From Nemophila menziesii (taxonomy: Eukaryota > Streptophyta > Magnoliopsida > Boraginales > Hydrophyllaceae), in NCBI GenBank assembly GCA_029959085.1, contig JARWIR010000011.1, forward strand, positions 12,587,840 through 12,651,839: DNA of 64,000 nt, given 5' to 3'. Both the position numbers and the translations under genes were made by a program. The notes below the pieces were generated by a model. It made no database searches, was not told the origin of the DNA, and saw only the letters and a program-made list of their open reading frames with translations. Shown here one piece after another: positions 46,011-58,737 of this stretch; the stretch's first letter is position 1; each line of letters starts with the position of its first letter.

Positions 46011-47239
46011 CTAAGAAGGCTATTCATTAAAATATCACATGGAATGGTCGAAATTCCGATGAATAAGAGAATGAAAGCTAGCATGTGAACCTAGTCTCAT
46101 TCTTGGTGAATATGAAAAATATGAGGATGCTACTTGATATGATAACCTCTCAACACAATAGAAGAATGACGATGGTTAACTCACTATGAATTAATGGTAA
46201 AAATGATGAGGTAACTTCTAATTATAGTATTTCTTTAACAAATTGTGATATAAGTGAAAGATAGTCATGATACTTTTAATTCTCTTATATAACTCATTGC
46301 ATTCTTAGAATATCATGCACAGACTTTCAACTACTATTTTAGGTAACAAAGTAATTCTCTATGTGTAAAGCACTTTAACAATTTTTTGCTTGGTGTTAGT
46401 TGTATTGGTAACAATAACTAGTACTCATTATTGAGATCTTGTTAGGATTTTTTTTTCATTTTGGAAAATAAAAGCACTTATGAATGGAAGAAACTCATTT
46501 TAAAAAAATTAATTAATTGGAAAAATATTAAAAGTGTTTTAAAGGGGTTTTTAAGTATAATTTTTAAACATACTTTCATTATTATTTTCACGTTGTATTT
46601 TTGTTGATATTATTTATGTATTGAACAAGAAAATAGAGATTTGGAGACACAATTTTTGTCCTTTGCCGACTATATCGGCGCGTCGCCATATATATTGTTG
46701 ATGCAACAACCAGCGTCGTCTACGCGAGTGTTGTTTTTGTAATAACGACGCTTTCGGTACATCGTACCTATTATGGGTCGTTATTATGGACGTATATAAC
46801 AAAGCGTCACCTACACCAGGAGCATCGGAAAATAGGTTATAGGGTTTGCAGATGATTTACCTTATTGCTTCGGCAAACCGGTTATAGGTTTTGCAGACTC
46901 TTTACCACATAACGTCAGCAAATGGGTTATAGATTTTGTAGGCTGTAATACATAGAGTCAAGAAATGGGTGGAATAATTGTTGACACATTTACACTTTAC
47001 ATGGCTAATTATTTCAAATAAATATTAACATAAATAAATTATGTGTTACTAAATATTTTAAATATATATTAACACATAATTTATACTTTTTCATGCAATA
47101 ATACAAAGAGAGTACATATTGGTGAAGTTACTTCTTTCGTAACTTTACACATGAATATATTGAATAGATAACTCGAGAAAATCATCGACAATATTGATAC
47201 GCTAATTATTTAAATTGTATAATTCCTCCCACATATCTC
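46011..47239. other. Noncoding part of copy D, ending at a unit junction
   Basis: Contains the GC-rich block (46666-46950). At 47239 CCTCCCACATATCTC changes from the usual TAAGAGCTGC continuation to ATTCGAGCAAGC, which is internal LINE endonuclease sequence from a chimeric copy. Confidence 0.7.
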
Positions 47240-47336
47240 ATTCGAGCAAGCAGAATAGATAGAGTGTTCATTAATACTAGATGGTTAGACACTATAGCCT
47301 CTAGTGTTAGTATTCATCCACCATCTACCTCTGATC
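47240..47336 (+). pseudogene. LINE endonuclease remnant, copy E
   Basis: 97 bp encoding RASRIDRVFINTRWLD and the STSDH end, identical in layout to 23518-23611. It shows this unit descends from the LINE-gag chimera, not from the ancestral gag. Confidence 0.85.
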
Positions 47337-48160
47337 ATGAAAGATCACAAAGATCTCACTCATAACGATATATCGAAACTCACTAACAAAAACAATGCAA
47401 TGTATACAATCATTTGCAAATTGAGTCTCATTAAGTATATCCAAGTTAGTGAATGTTATTTGCCTCATGAAATGTGGGAGATTTTGAAGCCATCATATCA
47501 GGTAAGGTGGATATCAAATAAACTATGGTTGATCTTTATATCAAAAAATTAGAACTTTTTTAAATGGAGCCCGATAAAACCTCAAATGCAATGCATCAAA
47601 GATTCTCAAACATCGTAAACACTTTGAAGACTATTGTTCAAACCTACATCAACAAAGAGCAGTGCTAAAAACTTATATATGTTCTTCCAAAGAAATACAA
47701 GACAAAGATAACGCCTACAAAAGACACAAAAGATCTCTAAAAATTGAAGGTTCATGAGCTTATATGAAATCTCATGACGAAAGAACATGTGTTTGAAGAT
47801 GAAATATTAAGAGACGATGATTTGAAAAAGAGTTAAAAAATCCATGGTCTTTAATTCTTCAATTAGCAAGAAGAAGGAAAGAAAGGAAAAGAAGAAAAGT
47901 GAAGTGGAAGAGAATTCCGATGAAGAAGAGACTAGTGAAGATCAAGAACTGGCTATGTTGGAAAAAGATATGAAGAGATTTATAAGATATAAAAGATTTT
48001 CCATAAAAGAAGCTCTCACACCCCCTTTTAAAGAGAATGTGAGAGCCATCAAGCAAGAAGAACCTACTAGCTATAATTTGTAGAAGATAGGAGATATCAA
48101 ATAATATTTTCCTTTTTTACGAAAAGAAAATTTAAAAAAGGATACTCATTCAAATATCAC
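47337..48160 (+). pseudogene. Copia gag (UBN2) pseudogene, copy E
   Basis: Close to copies B and B' (KDHKDLTHNDISKLTNKNN, WEILKPSYQ, SEVEENSDEEETSEDQELAM) with the same lost zinc knuckle. Small differences such as an extra A in the A run near 48135. Confidence 0.8.
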
Positions 48161-51100
48161 TTTGGATGGTCTAAATTCTAATGAATAAGATAATGAAAGC
48201 TAGCATGTGAACCTAGTCTCATTCTTGGCGGATATGAATAATATGAAGATGCTTCTTGATATGATAACAACTCAACAAAACAGATGAATGGCGATGGTTA
48301 ACTCACTATGAATTAATGGTAAAAATAATGAGGTAACTTCTAAATATAGTATTTGTTTATCAAATAGTGATACTAGTGAGGAAGATAGTCATGATGCTTT
48401 TAATTCTCTTATATAACTCACTACATTCTTAGAATATCATGCACAAACTTTCAACTATTTTTTTTAGGTGAAAAAGTAATTATCTATATGTAAAGAACTT
48501 TAACAATTTTTGACATGGTGTTAGTTGTATTGGTAACAATAAGTAGTACTCATTATCGGGGTCTTGTTTGGAAACATTTTTTTCATTTTGGAAACTAAAA
48601 GCACTTCTGAATGGAAGCAACTCTTTTAAAAAAATATTAATTATTTGGAAAAGTATTAAAAGTGTCTTAAAGGGGTTTATAAGTATAATTTTCAAACATA
48701 CTTTCATTATTATTTTCATGTTGTATTTTTGTTGATATTATTTATGTATTAAACAAGAAAATAGAGATTTGGTGACACAATTTTTATCCTTTACCGACTA
48801 TATCGGCGGGTCGCCATATATATTGTCAACGATACAACCAACGTCGTCTATGCTAGCTTCGTTTTTGTAATACCGACATTTTCGGTACATCGTCTCTATT
48901 GTGGGTCGTTATAATAGACGTATATAACAAAGCGTCACCTACACTAGGAGCATTGGCAAATAGGTTATAGGGTTTGCGGACGCTTTACCTCATAGGTTCG
49001 GCAAACGATTTATAGGTTTTGCAGACTCTTTACCACACATAATGTCAGCCAATGGGTTATAGATTTTGCAGAGGCTGTAATAAATAGAGTCGAGAAATGG
49101 GTGGAATAATTGTTGACACATTGACACTTTGTGTGGCTAATTATTGCAAATAAATGTTGAAATGAATAATATTTGTGTTACTAAATATTTTAAATATATA
49201 TTAACACATAATTTATAATTTTTCCTGCAATAATACAAAGAAAGTACATATTGGTGAAGTTACTTATTTCTTAACTTTACACATGAATATATTGAATAGA
49301 TAACTCGAGAAAACAATCGACAATATTGATTCACTTATTTAAATTGTATAATTCCTCCCACATATCTCTAAGAGCTGCAACAGAGATTTTTTAATCTTAC
49401 AGAAATGAAACAAGTTCAAGGAAACATTTCCCAAGCTTTTATTGTAATGCGTCTATACTAGGTTTCAGAGACTTACGAATATTTCTATTTGTAGTAAAAA
49501 TGGCTTTAATTTATTTTACCCATGCCACCTCAAGGCTCCTTAGAAAGTGATCCACCTAAGACTTTGAATCTTCAATAGCTTTTTACCACATGTCACCCTT
49601 TCTCAATTTTACTAAGATAAGATAAAATTACTGTACCTTTTTTTACTAGAAGGTCTTGAATCATTAAAAAAATTCATAAAAGAATATTTCTTGAAAATAG
49701 TCATTGAAACTACGTCATTCAATAAGTTTAATTTGTATGTATCTAGTCCCCTAAACACGTATCATTGGGCGAAAAACTTGTTGAAATGATTTGAGGAAAT
49801 ACACATGTCAAACACACAAATCATAATAGAGCAACGAGTTGATTCACAAATTTTATGAAAATATTTCCAATTCAGATTTTGAGACATTGAAATCTCAGGT
49901 CGTCAAAAACTAGATTAGGATTACTGATTTAAGTATAATTATAGGTGTATGACCACTTAAGTTGGTCAAGTATAAAACTTATTAATAGGAAATGAAACAA
50001 TGATACAAGTTCTGCCATTCGGTTTTAATTTACAAATTTGGAATACATTTACCGTGGTAAGTTCTAATATCTTGAATATCATTATTTAAGATGATCTATT
50101 TGAAATCTCACGCAAGTGTAAATGAATAGACGGTCGCATAAGGAAAATAACCTACCGACACGATGAAATTATTTTAGAAACAGAAGTCCAAAAGTAATGA
50201 CGTTGAAAGAAAAATCCATGAATATTAACGTTAGAAGATAAAGAAGATTCCTATGATAATTGATTTTTTAGAAAATACTCTCACAAACAACAAACGGCAA
50301 GAAAACCAAACCAAACAATGGATCAAAATAAAAAAAATTGTAATCAACTCAATAAAAAATAATACTCTTACATATAAATCAAAGCACCAAATCTAACTAC
50401 CACTCATACTCAAATATTCTTAAAAAATAAACGACAGAGTATTTGTAAGATAAATTAATTGAAAATAATTCTACTAAAACATTAACTAATTGAGAGAATT
50501 TAGTCAAATAATAAGATAAACTGGTACTTGTGTCTAACAACAACACGGCACAGAAAACTAACCTCTTCGCCTATAACCCATAAACCCAAGTCATTATAAA
50601 TTATCAGATCCTATCTTAACCTTTAAAAATTTCATACTTTAAATTTGTCTATCAACTATATGAAATGTCGAAGTCTAATCTATCCTCTCTCATGCTACCT
50701 TTGTTTTATCACCCGAACTTGAATTTGAATCATATGTGTTTTTAAGGTAATTGATTTTATTAGAGATTATTTTCTAAAAAATAAAATAATTGCCAATTTT
50801 TATTGGGGGGTAGCCGGCCTAGATCCACCTGTGTATATAATAATTAGTAATTTTAAAGTGAATAAAAAATATTAATTTTGCTAATTAAGTATAATTATTT
50901 GTGTTGTTTTCTGTTTAATTGTACTTAGATAAATTATTATATATTTCAGTATTTTCTTTATAACTTTTCTGTTGCATCTATTCAAAAATTAGATTAATAA
51001 TAATTATAATATAATTTTAGTTTATGGTGTTCATTCAGTTATAGCAATGAAATCATTATTAGATGTAATTTTGATAGTGAAATTTAATAAGATGTGTATG

Positions 51101-52650
51101 AAAAATATTTAATGTATATTCCTATATTTTGCATAAGAGCTCATGTCAAGAATAATATTATTGCAGACAAAAAGAAAAAAGAATAAGATTGTTGGATATT
51201 CCATTTCAATCAACCACCGCAATCCAATTAATTGTTGAGGTAAGATTTTTGTTAGTTTAGATTATAATTTTTTTAAAATTTTATCTTTTTTCTAAAGGCA
51301 GGTATTAGCAGTTTAAGTGGCATTTTCCATTTCTTGTATATCTGCAGCCACTGCCCTAAACGGATATTTATTGCAAACAAAAAAATCAATTAAACAAGCC
51401 AGTATAAGAGAAAATTGCACACTCTAACATCCCCTTAATGAAATGAGAACATCATTGTTCATATGTAAAAGCATTCTACTATCATAAATAAGACAATTTT
51501 CAGATCTGTGTATAAATTTATATACACGAGTGCAATTACACATAAATTTAAATTTTATATCATTTTATTTTGTAGAGTTTAATTAAAAAGTTGATTTTTT
51601 TAGACCTGGGCATTATCTTTGTGTGGAAAGAATGCTTGTGGCGATGTTATCTTTGCAGAAGAGTTTGACTAAAAAAAGAATTAAAAAGGAAGAAAATAGT
51701 TTGAAATTTTATGATTAACGATATGGATTATACATGTTTTTATTGTCCCAAAAAAATGATTAAACATGTTTTTTTATTTTAAGTGCCCAAAAAAATGCTT
51801 ATTTTTTATTGGTTTGATTAAAAAATATTAAAAAATGTAATAGTTGTTGAATGATAAAAAAATAGATAATTATATTATATTAAAATAAAAAAATATTTAT
51901 AATATTATGTATATAATATTTTTAATTACATATATATTATATTTATTTAAATTAATATAATCGAAATATAAATTTGAATATTGTATATAAATGATTTGCG
52001 TGTGTAAGTATATTATTATACGTAAAAAAATTAATATATAATATTTTATATACTTAATGTTATTGAAAAACCTTTATTATAATCCAACTTGGTATTATAC
52101 TTATAGATAGAGTTCTAGTTGACATGGAGATTTTACACGTTATCATTGGGTGAAAAAGCTGTAGAAATGATTCGAATAAATACACATGTCAAGCACACAA
52201 ATCATAATAGAGCAACGAATTAATTCACAAATTTTATGAAAATAATTCTGTTTTAGATTTTGAGAAAGCGAAATCTCTGGTCGTCAAAAACTAGATTAGG
52301 ATTACTGATTTAAGTATAATTATAGGTGTATGACCACTTAATTTGGACAACTATAAAACTTATTAATAGTAAATGAATCAATGAGACAAGTTCTTCAATT
52401 CTGTTTTAATTTACAAATTTGGAATACATTTACCGTGGTAAATTCTAATATCTCCAATATCATTATTTGAAATGAACTATTTGAAATCTCATGCAAGTGT
52501 AAATGAATAGACGATCGTCCAAGGAAAGTAACCTACTGATATAAAATTATTTTAATTGAGAAGATTTAGTCAAATAATAAGATAAATTGATATTAGTGTC
52601 TAACAACAACAAGGCCAGAAAACTAACCTCTTGGCCCATAACCCATAAAC
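48161..52650. other. Noncoding, permuted parts of units E and F
   Basis: 48793-49085 is the GC-rich block. At about 49759 (CACGTATCATTGGG) the sequence jumps to the part matching 18150 onward. At about 51340 (TTGTATATCTGCAG) it jumps back to the part matching 26549. From 51660 it proceeds again as a unit start. No ORF is supported. The order can be explained by deletions within a tandem array. Confidence 0.65.
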
Positions 52651-52655
52651 CCAAG

Positions 52656-54224
52656 TGATGTCTCCCTAAATGTTCTAACTTTATACCTTTGGGAGACATC
52701 ATTTTTGGTGTTTATTTGATTAATTTGATAGACTTTTGGGCTAAATATACAATAATCCGAATTTCCTCTTTTATTTCTAGTATTTTTGATTTATTAAACT
52801 TTTGCGCGTAATCTTGTGTATTTTAGTGAAAAGTTTGTAGGTTTTGAATATTAGCTAGGAGAGGAACACGAGAATAAAGTCAAAGATCGTGATATGGAGT
52901 CAAAGCTTGAAGATAAATCCCGAAAAGAATTATATTTTGAATCTGCAAATCTAGAAAACAGGCCAAAGATTGCTAATTTCGAGGCACTTACGAGATGATT
53001 TAGCCGTTGACCTTTGAAGAGATTATGTTCCTTATCGAGTTACGGAAATTTAGCAAGTGATTTGAGGTCAATCGGAGTTATAACGAATCGGCTAGAGCTG
53101 TTTTAGTGGAGGTGGTGCAGCAGTTACGGGATTTGGGTTTAATTAGTGGACTTGGGCTTTTCTATTTTTCACTTAAACCTTAAGTAAAAGCCCTAATCCG
53201 ATTTTATCATTATAAATAGGCTTTTAGACCTCATTATTTCTTACCTCTCATTATATTCTTCAAATTAAAACATCATTAGAAGAGAGCGTCAAGAAGAAAA
53301 GAAGTTTGGAGCTGGAGACTGTCTATATCTCCACGTTGCAGCCAATTCATCTTCCTAATTAGGTTTCTATTTTCCTTTCTGTAAAACAATTATGAATTCC
53401 TTTTTATTTATTTTCTTAGTTTTTCCAATTATGAGCTAATTTTAATTAGTGCTTGAGATCGCATTATGGATTGATTTTGATTCTATTTTATTCTATGCTT
53501 TTGTATTTGGGATTTTTACAATTGAAATCAAATTGGGTATTAGGTATTTTTCATTAATTTGTTCTTAATAACTATAATTAACGTAATTAACCAATCATAG
53601 GTCTTAGTATCTAGGCTATTTCAATTAGTGGCGATTGGATCACCTTGACGGGGGGTTTAGGTACAGAAATAATTAATGAATGTAGGATAGAAATTATTTG
53701 ATTCTGACGAGCTTAATTAATCATATGGCCAATTGGGTAAAATAAACTTAATCACTTAAGAATGGACTATAATCACCCTGACGGGGTTTGTAGCATTTAA
53801 GAGTAGCTCCTTAGTCCACCCTGACGGGGGTAAGGATGACCTTAGAATCCCGACCATTACTTTTTACCAATTTTTCTCTTAAACGAAACATGGAATAAAT
53901 AAGAGTTAGATGAAATCCTTGCGTATCTCAAGTGCTACTTTCTCATACTTGCGTTTTACTTTTATTTACTTGCGTCTTAGTTAATTATTTGCATTTTCCA
54001 GTTAGTCTTTCATTACTTAGAATAATAAAAACAAACAAACAATCATTATATCTTTTACTTGCTTTCATAAGTGCAACCAATCATTACTTGATAAGCATTG
54101 TAGTCAACCATCTCGTCCTTGGAACGAATCTGTTTTATCAACTATATTACTTGGGACAACCGTACACTTGCGGTTGTGGTTCAATTACTTTTGCATTTAT
54201 TTTAGGAGACACAAAGGACCACCA
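52656..54224 (+). repeat. 5' LTR of pol-less element
   Basis: 1569 bp, TGATGTCTCCC to AAAGGACCACCA. The outer tip is a hairpin: TGATGTCTCCC (52656-52666) with GGGAGACATCA (52691-52701). Three CACC(C/T)TGACGGGG motifs at about 53641, 53765 and 53818. Confidence 0.96.
53211..53218 (+). promoter_or_regulatory. LTR TATA box (pol-less element)
   Basis: TATAAATA, conserved in the 3' LTR at 59293-59300. Followed by a pyrimidine-rich leader and a purine-rich GAAGAGAGCG stretch. Confidence 0.7.
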
Positions 54225-54230
54225 AGTTTT

Positions 54231-54248
54231 TGGCGCCGCTGCCGGGGA
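54231..54248 (+). other. Primer binding site (tRNA-Asp type)
   Basis: TGGCGCCGCTGCCGGGGA six bases inside the LTR, with the same spacing and AGTTTT spacer as in the Athila-like element. Confidence 0.9.
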
Positions 54249-54393
54249 TGGTAGCGTGTGACCACGGTGTTTATCCTTTAGTGATAGTTGCATTTATTTT
54301 TTTTATTTTTATTTTCAGTTTTACGCTTGTGTTTGCTTTGTTTTGTTTTTACAGGTGCTTTATTCAGGTAATGCTCAAGAAATTTAATTAAAG

Positions 54394-55608
54394 ATGTATC
54401 GAGAACATTACCCAAATCCTGGTCCATTTGACTATTGGGAAGACTCTTCGGGACAACAACAATGGGGTATAAATTCTTACCAACAACCTTATCAATACCC
54501 GCAAGAGCAAGGATGGAACAATTAATGGACCGGGAATAATCAACAACAAACACCATATCACTATCAACACGAACATGAATGGAACAACCAGTGGGTTGAA
54601 AACATTCAACAACCTCCACCTTCACCACAAATGTCCCAATTATATAGATCAGTTACAGAACTCATGAGCTTATATGAACAATCGCAGAAGTTAGCAGATG
54701 AAAGAGATTCATGTTTGCAAAGACTGCAAAAGGAGCTAGACGAAATAGAATCCATAATTAATTCTCAGCATTCGGCCAATAGTATCAAGTCTTATGAAGA
54801 TGGAAGAGATCAAACGGAAGAAATAGTTGAGGAGGAGGTGTTGAAGGAAGATATTATTTCTAGTGATATGAACACCGTGCCAATTATAAATGAAGACCAC
54901 CATGGGGTTGAGGATCTTGTTAGCATGGTGGAAGAAGGAGTAGCAACGCAAATCCTAGAAGTTAACACAGAGATTGCTATTCCTAAGGTGTATACACATG
55001 ATCAAGATATAGAACGCAAACAAGAAGAGGTGGAGATCGAGGTTATAGAAAATCCAAAGAAAGAATATTATGAGGTAATAGTGGAAGATTGGGTTGAAAG
55101 TGAAGACGAATGTGAAATGGTTGGAGAATCAATTGAAGAATTAAAGGTTAAAGATAAAATAGAAATTGAATATCCGCCACAAGAAGTTCACCAATCACCA
55201 TCTCTACCACGAATCATTATTAGAGATGAAAAATTAGAATCACCTCCACTACCACAAATGATCAATATGTGTTATACAAGCAAGGTGCCACACCGCGAAA
55301 GCAAAAAGGCAAGGAGGAGCACCTACCCACCACATTTTAAAGATGAATTTGAGATTGAAACAAGGAATAAAAATGATCTTATACCGTTGAAAACGGTTAT
55401 CTACTCTAATGTGGTGGAAAATGAGTTTCGTCATGAAAATAAAAAGGCGAAACGAAGTACTTACCCACCCCCTTTAAGAGATCGATTGAATAATATTCTA
55501 AGGGGGGAGGTTCTTAAGCTTTTACATCAAGGAAGAGGCGAGTTTAAGCGGAGGAACACCGCAAGGGCCTCAATACCATCTTCATGGAAGGTAACGTGTC
55601 GAACTTAA
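54394..55608 (+). pseudogene. Acidic coiled-coil ORF of the pol-less element (one in-frame stop)
   Basis: Opens at ATG 54394 (MYREHYPNPGPFDYWED) and is interrupted by TAA at 54523-54525 (QGWNN, stop, WTGNNQQQT). It then runs open to TAA at 55606-55608, including an internal ATG at 54631 that gives 325 aa. The first 80 residues are rich in Gln, Asn, Tyr and Pro. Next is a coiled coil (LYEQSQKLADERDSCLQRLQ), then about 150 strongly acidic residues. A basic C-terminus carries an internal duplication, KKARRSTYPPHFKDE and KKAKRSTYPPPLRDR. No zinc knuckle, protease or polymerase motif. It takes the place of gag-pol between primer site and the conserved post-pol tract. A gag-like structural role is possible, but I do not recognise the family. 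Confidence 0.7.
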
Positions 55609-55798
55609 AGACGTAATAAACAAAAGTGCTTCTTGGGAGACAACCCATGTTTTAAATTGCTTTCATGTCTTTTAAATTCTTAGAGTAAATTAGAGTAAAG
55701 GTTCTTTATTTAGTGTTTATTTTTAAGAAATGAGAAAGGTTGGTGTTTTTGATGATTACAGGAGTAAAGGTCATGAGTTTGGGGTAGTTAGGTTATCA

Positions 55799-56430
55799 GC
55801 AACTTCGGAAGATCATAACTTGATGCTCGGAGGTCGGAATTAACTTTTTTGAGCCTAAACCGCATAACTTTTCGATCTCTATCCAATGGTGAAGTCGAAA
55901 AGTTCAGATAAGCAGTTGAAAGTTTCTGACCACTGCGTCAGCGACGACGCAGCACGACTGCGTCCTCATTCGGCAACTTCGGAAGATCATAACTTGATGC
56001 TCGGAGGTCGGAATTAACTTTTTCTTGAGCCTAAACCGCATAACTTTTCGAGCTCTTTCCAATGGTGAAGTCGAAAAGTTCAGATAAACAGCTAAAAGTT
56101 TCTGACCACTGCGTCACAGCATGACTGCGTCTTCATTCGCGCCAGCGACATGTCGCCGGCATACCGGTCAGATGACCGGCTAGCCGGCCGATGACGATGA
56201 TGTTTCTGGTTACTGTGTCAGCAACGACGCAAGAGGCTTGCGTCAGAGGTTTAAAAAAAAATCAGAGAAAAGTTCGGCAAGCGATATCTTTGCGCTCGGG
56301 TGTCCGAATCAGGTGATCTTTGAGCCTAAACTGCATAACTTTTCGAGACCTAGCTGTTGGGGAGGTCGTCGTTCGCGACCGGCTAGCCGGTCATCTGACC
56401 GGCATGCCGGTCGTGGTCTCGGCGAAAACA
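55799..56430 (+). repeat. GC-rich tandem repeat block (174-bp unit)
   Basis: GCAACTTCGGAAGATCATAA at 55799 and again at 55973 starts two near-identical 174-bp units (CTTGATGCTCGGAGGTCGG, CCGCATAACTTTTCG, CACTGCGTCA). A diverged third follows at about 56268-56400. Between and after them are GC-rich palindromes such as ACCGGCTAGCCGGC. Same position as the GC-rich block of the Athila-like element but unrelated sequence. Confidence 0.85.
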
Positions 56431-57336
56431 GACCTAAAGCTTAAAAAAACCTTATTTTTCCCTCTCCTTTGGCCTCCAACACATGAAAAACCATTGATGA
56501 CGAACCAAAGCTCCAAAAACATTTAAATTCCACCATCAAAACACCAATGTATCACCAATCCTTACCTCTAAACATCATCCAAACACATAATCAATCACAA
56601 ATCTTTCCAAAAACACCAAGAAATTCAAGTTTTAACCCAAAAATTTCTTCACCAAAGCTTAAATTATATCCTTTAAACCTCTCCAACACCATAGATATTA
56701 AATATCCATCTCTAATAAATCACCAATCCCACTACTGTGCCACTTTCAACAATATTAAGAGACACAAATTTCATCAATAGCTTTGGTACTTTGAAGGTTG
56801 GAGATTGCAAGTGCAAGGTATCAAATCATCATAAATTCCATGGCCAATCCGGTAAAATAGCTAGAACTCTTCTTTTCTTTCTATTACCAGTTGGGAATTA
56901 AGATTTATTTTAGTTATTTAGCGGAGGAATTGTGAGTTGTTTGAGCCTATTAATATTATATATTTTGCAAGTAATCTTTAAGTAGGTGAAAAATTGAGTT
57001 TGGGGTCATCAAAGATGACCATGAAGGTTGGAAAAGGTACGAAGCACATGATGAAGATAGAAAGTTGGGTGTTGAGGTAAGATTTTCGTAGAAGAGATGA
57101 TGATTTAGAGGGTTAGGAAATGATGAAGACTTGGAAAATATGACAAAAGAGTTCGAGGTAATGAAGAACACTTTAATCAAGATGAACGCAACAAATACAT
57201 GATCTTTTAAGCTTGATAAAGAAGTATTCAAAATTTCAACATGAGACTACACGTAATCGGCCTAGTGCCGATCCAGATATGTTTTCCAATCCTTTTCTCA
57301 TTTAGTGTAGATTATTTTATTGCTTTGAGTCTTTTC
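56431..57336 (+). other. G-poor leader-like stretch and noncoding region
   Basis: 56520-56780 is strikingly poor in G on this strand (CACCATCAAAACACC, CATCATCCAAACAC), like 8464-8700 in the Athila-like element, but no long ORF follows. GAGTTTGGGGT at 56996-57006 is another purine tract. Confidence 0.55.
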
Positions 57337-57356
57337 GAGTCGTGGGGACACGACTC
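57337..57356 (+). other. Perfect small hairpin conserved with the Athila-like element
   Basis: Stem GAGTCGTG, loop GGGA, stem CACGACTC. GAGTTTGGGGTGGGG follows 6 bp downstream at 57363-57377. Confidence 0.75.
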
Positions 57357-57377
57357 ATTTTTGAGTTTGGGGTGGGG

Positions 57378-58013
57378 TTCGTTGCCTAATCCCAGTTTTT
57401 ATGTGTTTATTTGTTTTTAATTGCTTTCAATAAATTAAGTAGGAGTTGCGTTTGACTGTAGAAGATTTTAAATGTCCCTTTTTAAGCATACTTTTGATGA
57501 ATCTATGATAGTAAATAGTGGACCTTAGGGAATAACATAAAATGCACTTACAATTGCATGCGAACATAGATAATGAATAGGAAAAATTAATGAACAATGC
57601 AAAAGAAGTAAGCTTGTACTTAAGGAAAATGTTTGGTTTGTAGAACGTGAGATCTAAATTAGTAGAGAACCCACTTAGATATGAACTAAAGACGAACTAT
57701 GTACTTAGGAAAATGATAGGGGCAGTTCTTTGTTAGCCATTTGAAACCTTTTAGCTTGCTATCCCTTATAATAATTTTATCCGTCTTAGCCCAATTTTGA
57801 GCCTTAAGCCTTTTCTTTTGTAGCCACGAAATAAGCCCATTATCCCTTAGATTATTAGGCATGACCAAATGACCCGCACTTGAATCACATTCCTGAATCC
57901 TGTCTCGAGCTTGAGTTTGGGGTGGAGGGTCCATATTTGGGAAATTTCATTGGGTGGGGTTTATGTGTTTATATTAAGGCACAAAAATGTAGATGATATT
58001 ATTATTTGTAACC
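57378..58013 (+). other. Noncoding region with conserved blocks
   Basis: Blocks in the same order as 9312-9957: GTAGAACGTGAG (57640), AACCCACTTAG, GGGGCAGTTCTTT (57719), CCGTCTTAGCCC (57781), GACCCGCACT (57871), then a purine tract at 57913-57929. Confidence 0.65.
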
Positions 58014-58181
58014 CTTTGCCGGGATTTGAAAAGAAAAAAAAAGAGAAAAAAAAATATTATAAGAGGCATGACCTTTCACATCAAAACGAGGGTCATGGGT
58101 ATCTTGTACAAAAAAGAAGAAAAGAAATGAAAAAAATAAAATAAAATAAAAAGAAAGAAAGAATAAAATAAACCGGCAAAG
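58014..58181 (+). other. Long-range inverted pair CTTTGCCGG / CCGGCAAAG
   Basis: Arms at 58014-58022 and 58173-58181 enclose an A- and AG-rich loop. Same arms as in the Athila-like element (9958-10134), different loop sequence. Confidence 0.7.
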
Positions 58182-58724
58182 TGGAATATTTTTGGAAATC
58201 ATCTTAGATTAATTGGGTTGACATTGGGGACGCAACATTAGCGCGTCAAATGGGTTGAGTGAGAACATTATATGAGTGTAAACTCAAGCTCGTGGACAGT
58301 TGTTGATGGTAAGTGAGGAGAGAGCCAAAAGCTCACTTCAAATTTACCAAATATACATATCACACCGTCCCTAAGCCTACGCTAAAACCGTAAAGTCCTC
58401 GTGATTCCTAGGTGCATGGTAAGTTAATAGGTTGTATACTAAGTGGAGCGTTCAAAGCGAGTAAGGATCGAGGAACAAACTATAGCCATCATAATGAGAT
58501 AAGTACAAGTGTAACCTTCTAGCATTGCAAAGTTAATTTTATGATTGAAGTTATTTATGTTTGATGTTGCATGATTAGTGTATGTGTATGTTAGTTCTTA
58601 ATGTTTGCTATATGAGATTTATCTTTAGAATTGCTTTTGGGTTTATTTGCTAGCTTCTATTTTCTCTTGCATCTACTTCATTCCCCTTGTTTTTAGTTTT
58701 GCTTTGTCGGGACGACAAAGGTTT

Positions 58725-58737
58725 GAGTTGGGGGTCT
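58725..58737 (+). other. Polypurine tract
   Basis: GAGTTGGGGGTCT directly before the 3' LTR, identical to 10702-10714. Confidence 0.85.

Noticed and set aside
53932..54261. 109-codon hydrophobic plus frame spanning the LTR end and primer site of the pol-less element (also 60014-60340)
   Set aside because: Runs through the LTR boundary and primer site and changes its C-terminus in the 3' copy; noncoding U5.
57911..58144. 77-codon plus frame ending in Lys-rich tail
   Set aside because: Crosses a purine tract and the A-rich loop; no counterpart in the Athila-like element.
58002..58202. Phe-rich minus frame
   Set aside because: Artefact of the AAAG-rich loop between the CTTTGCCGG arms.
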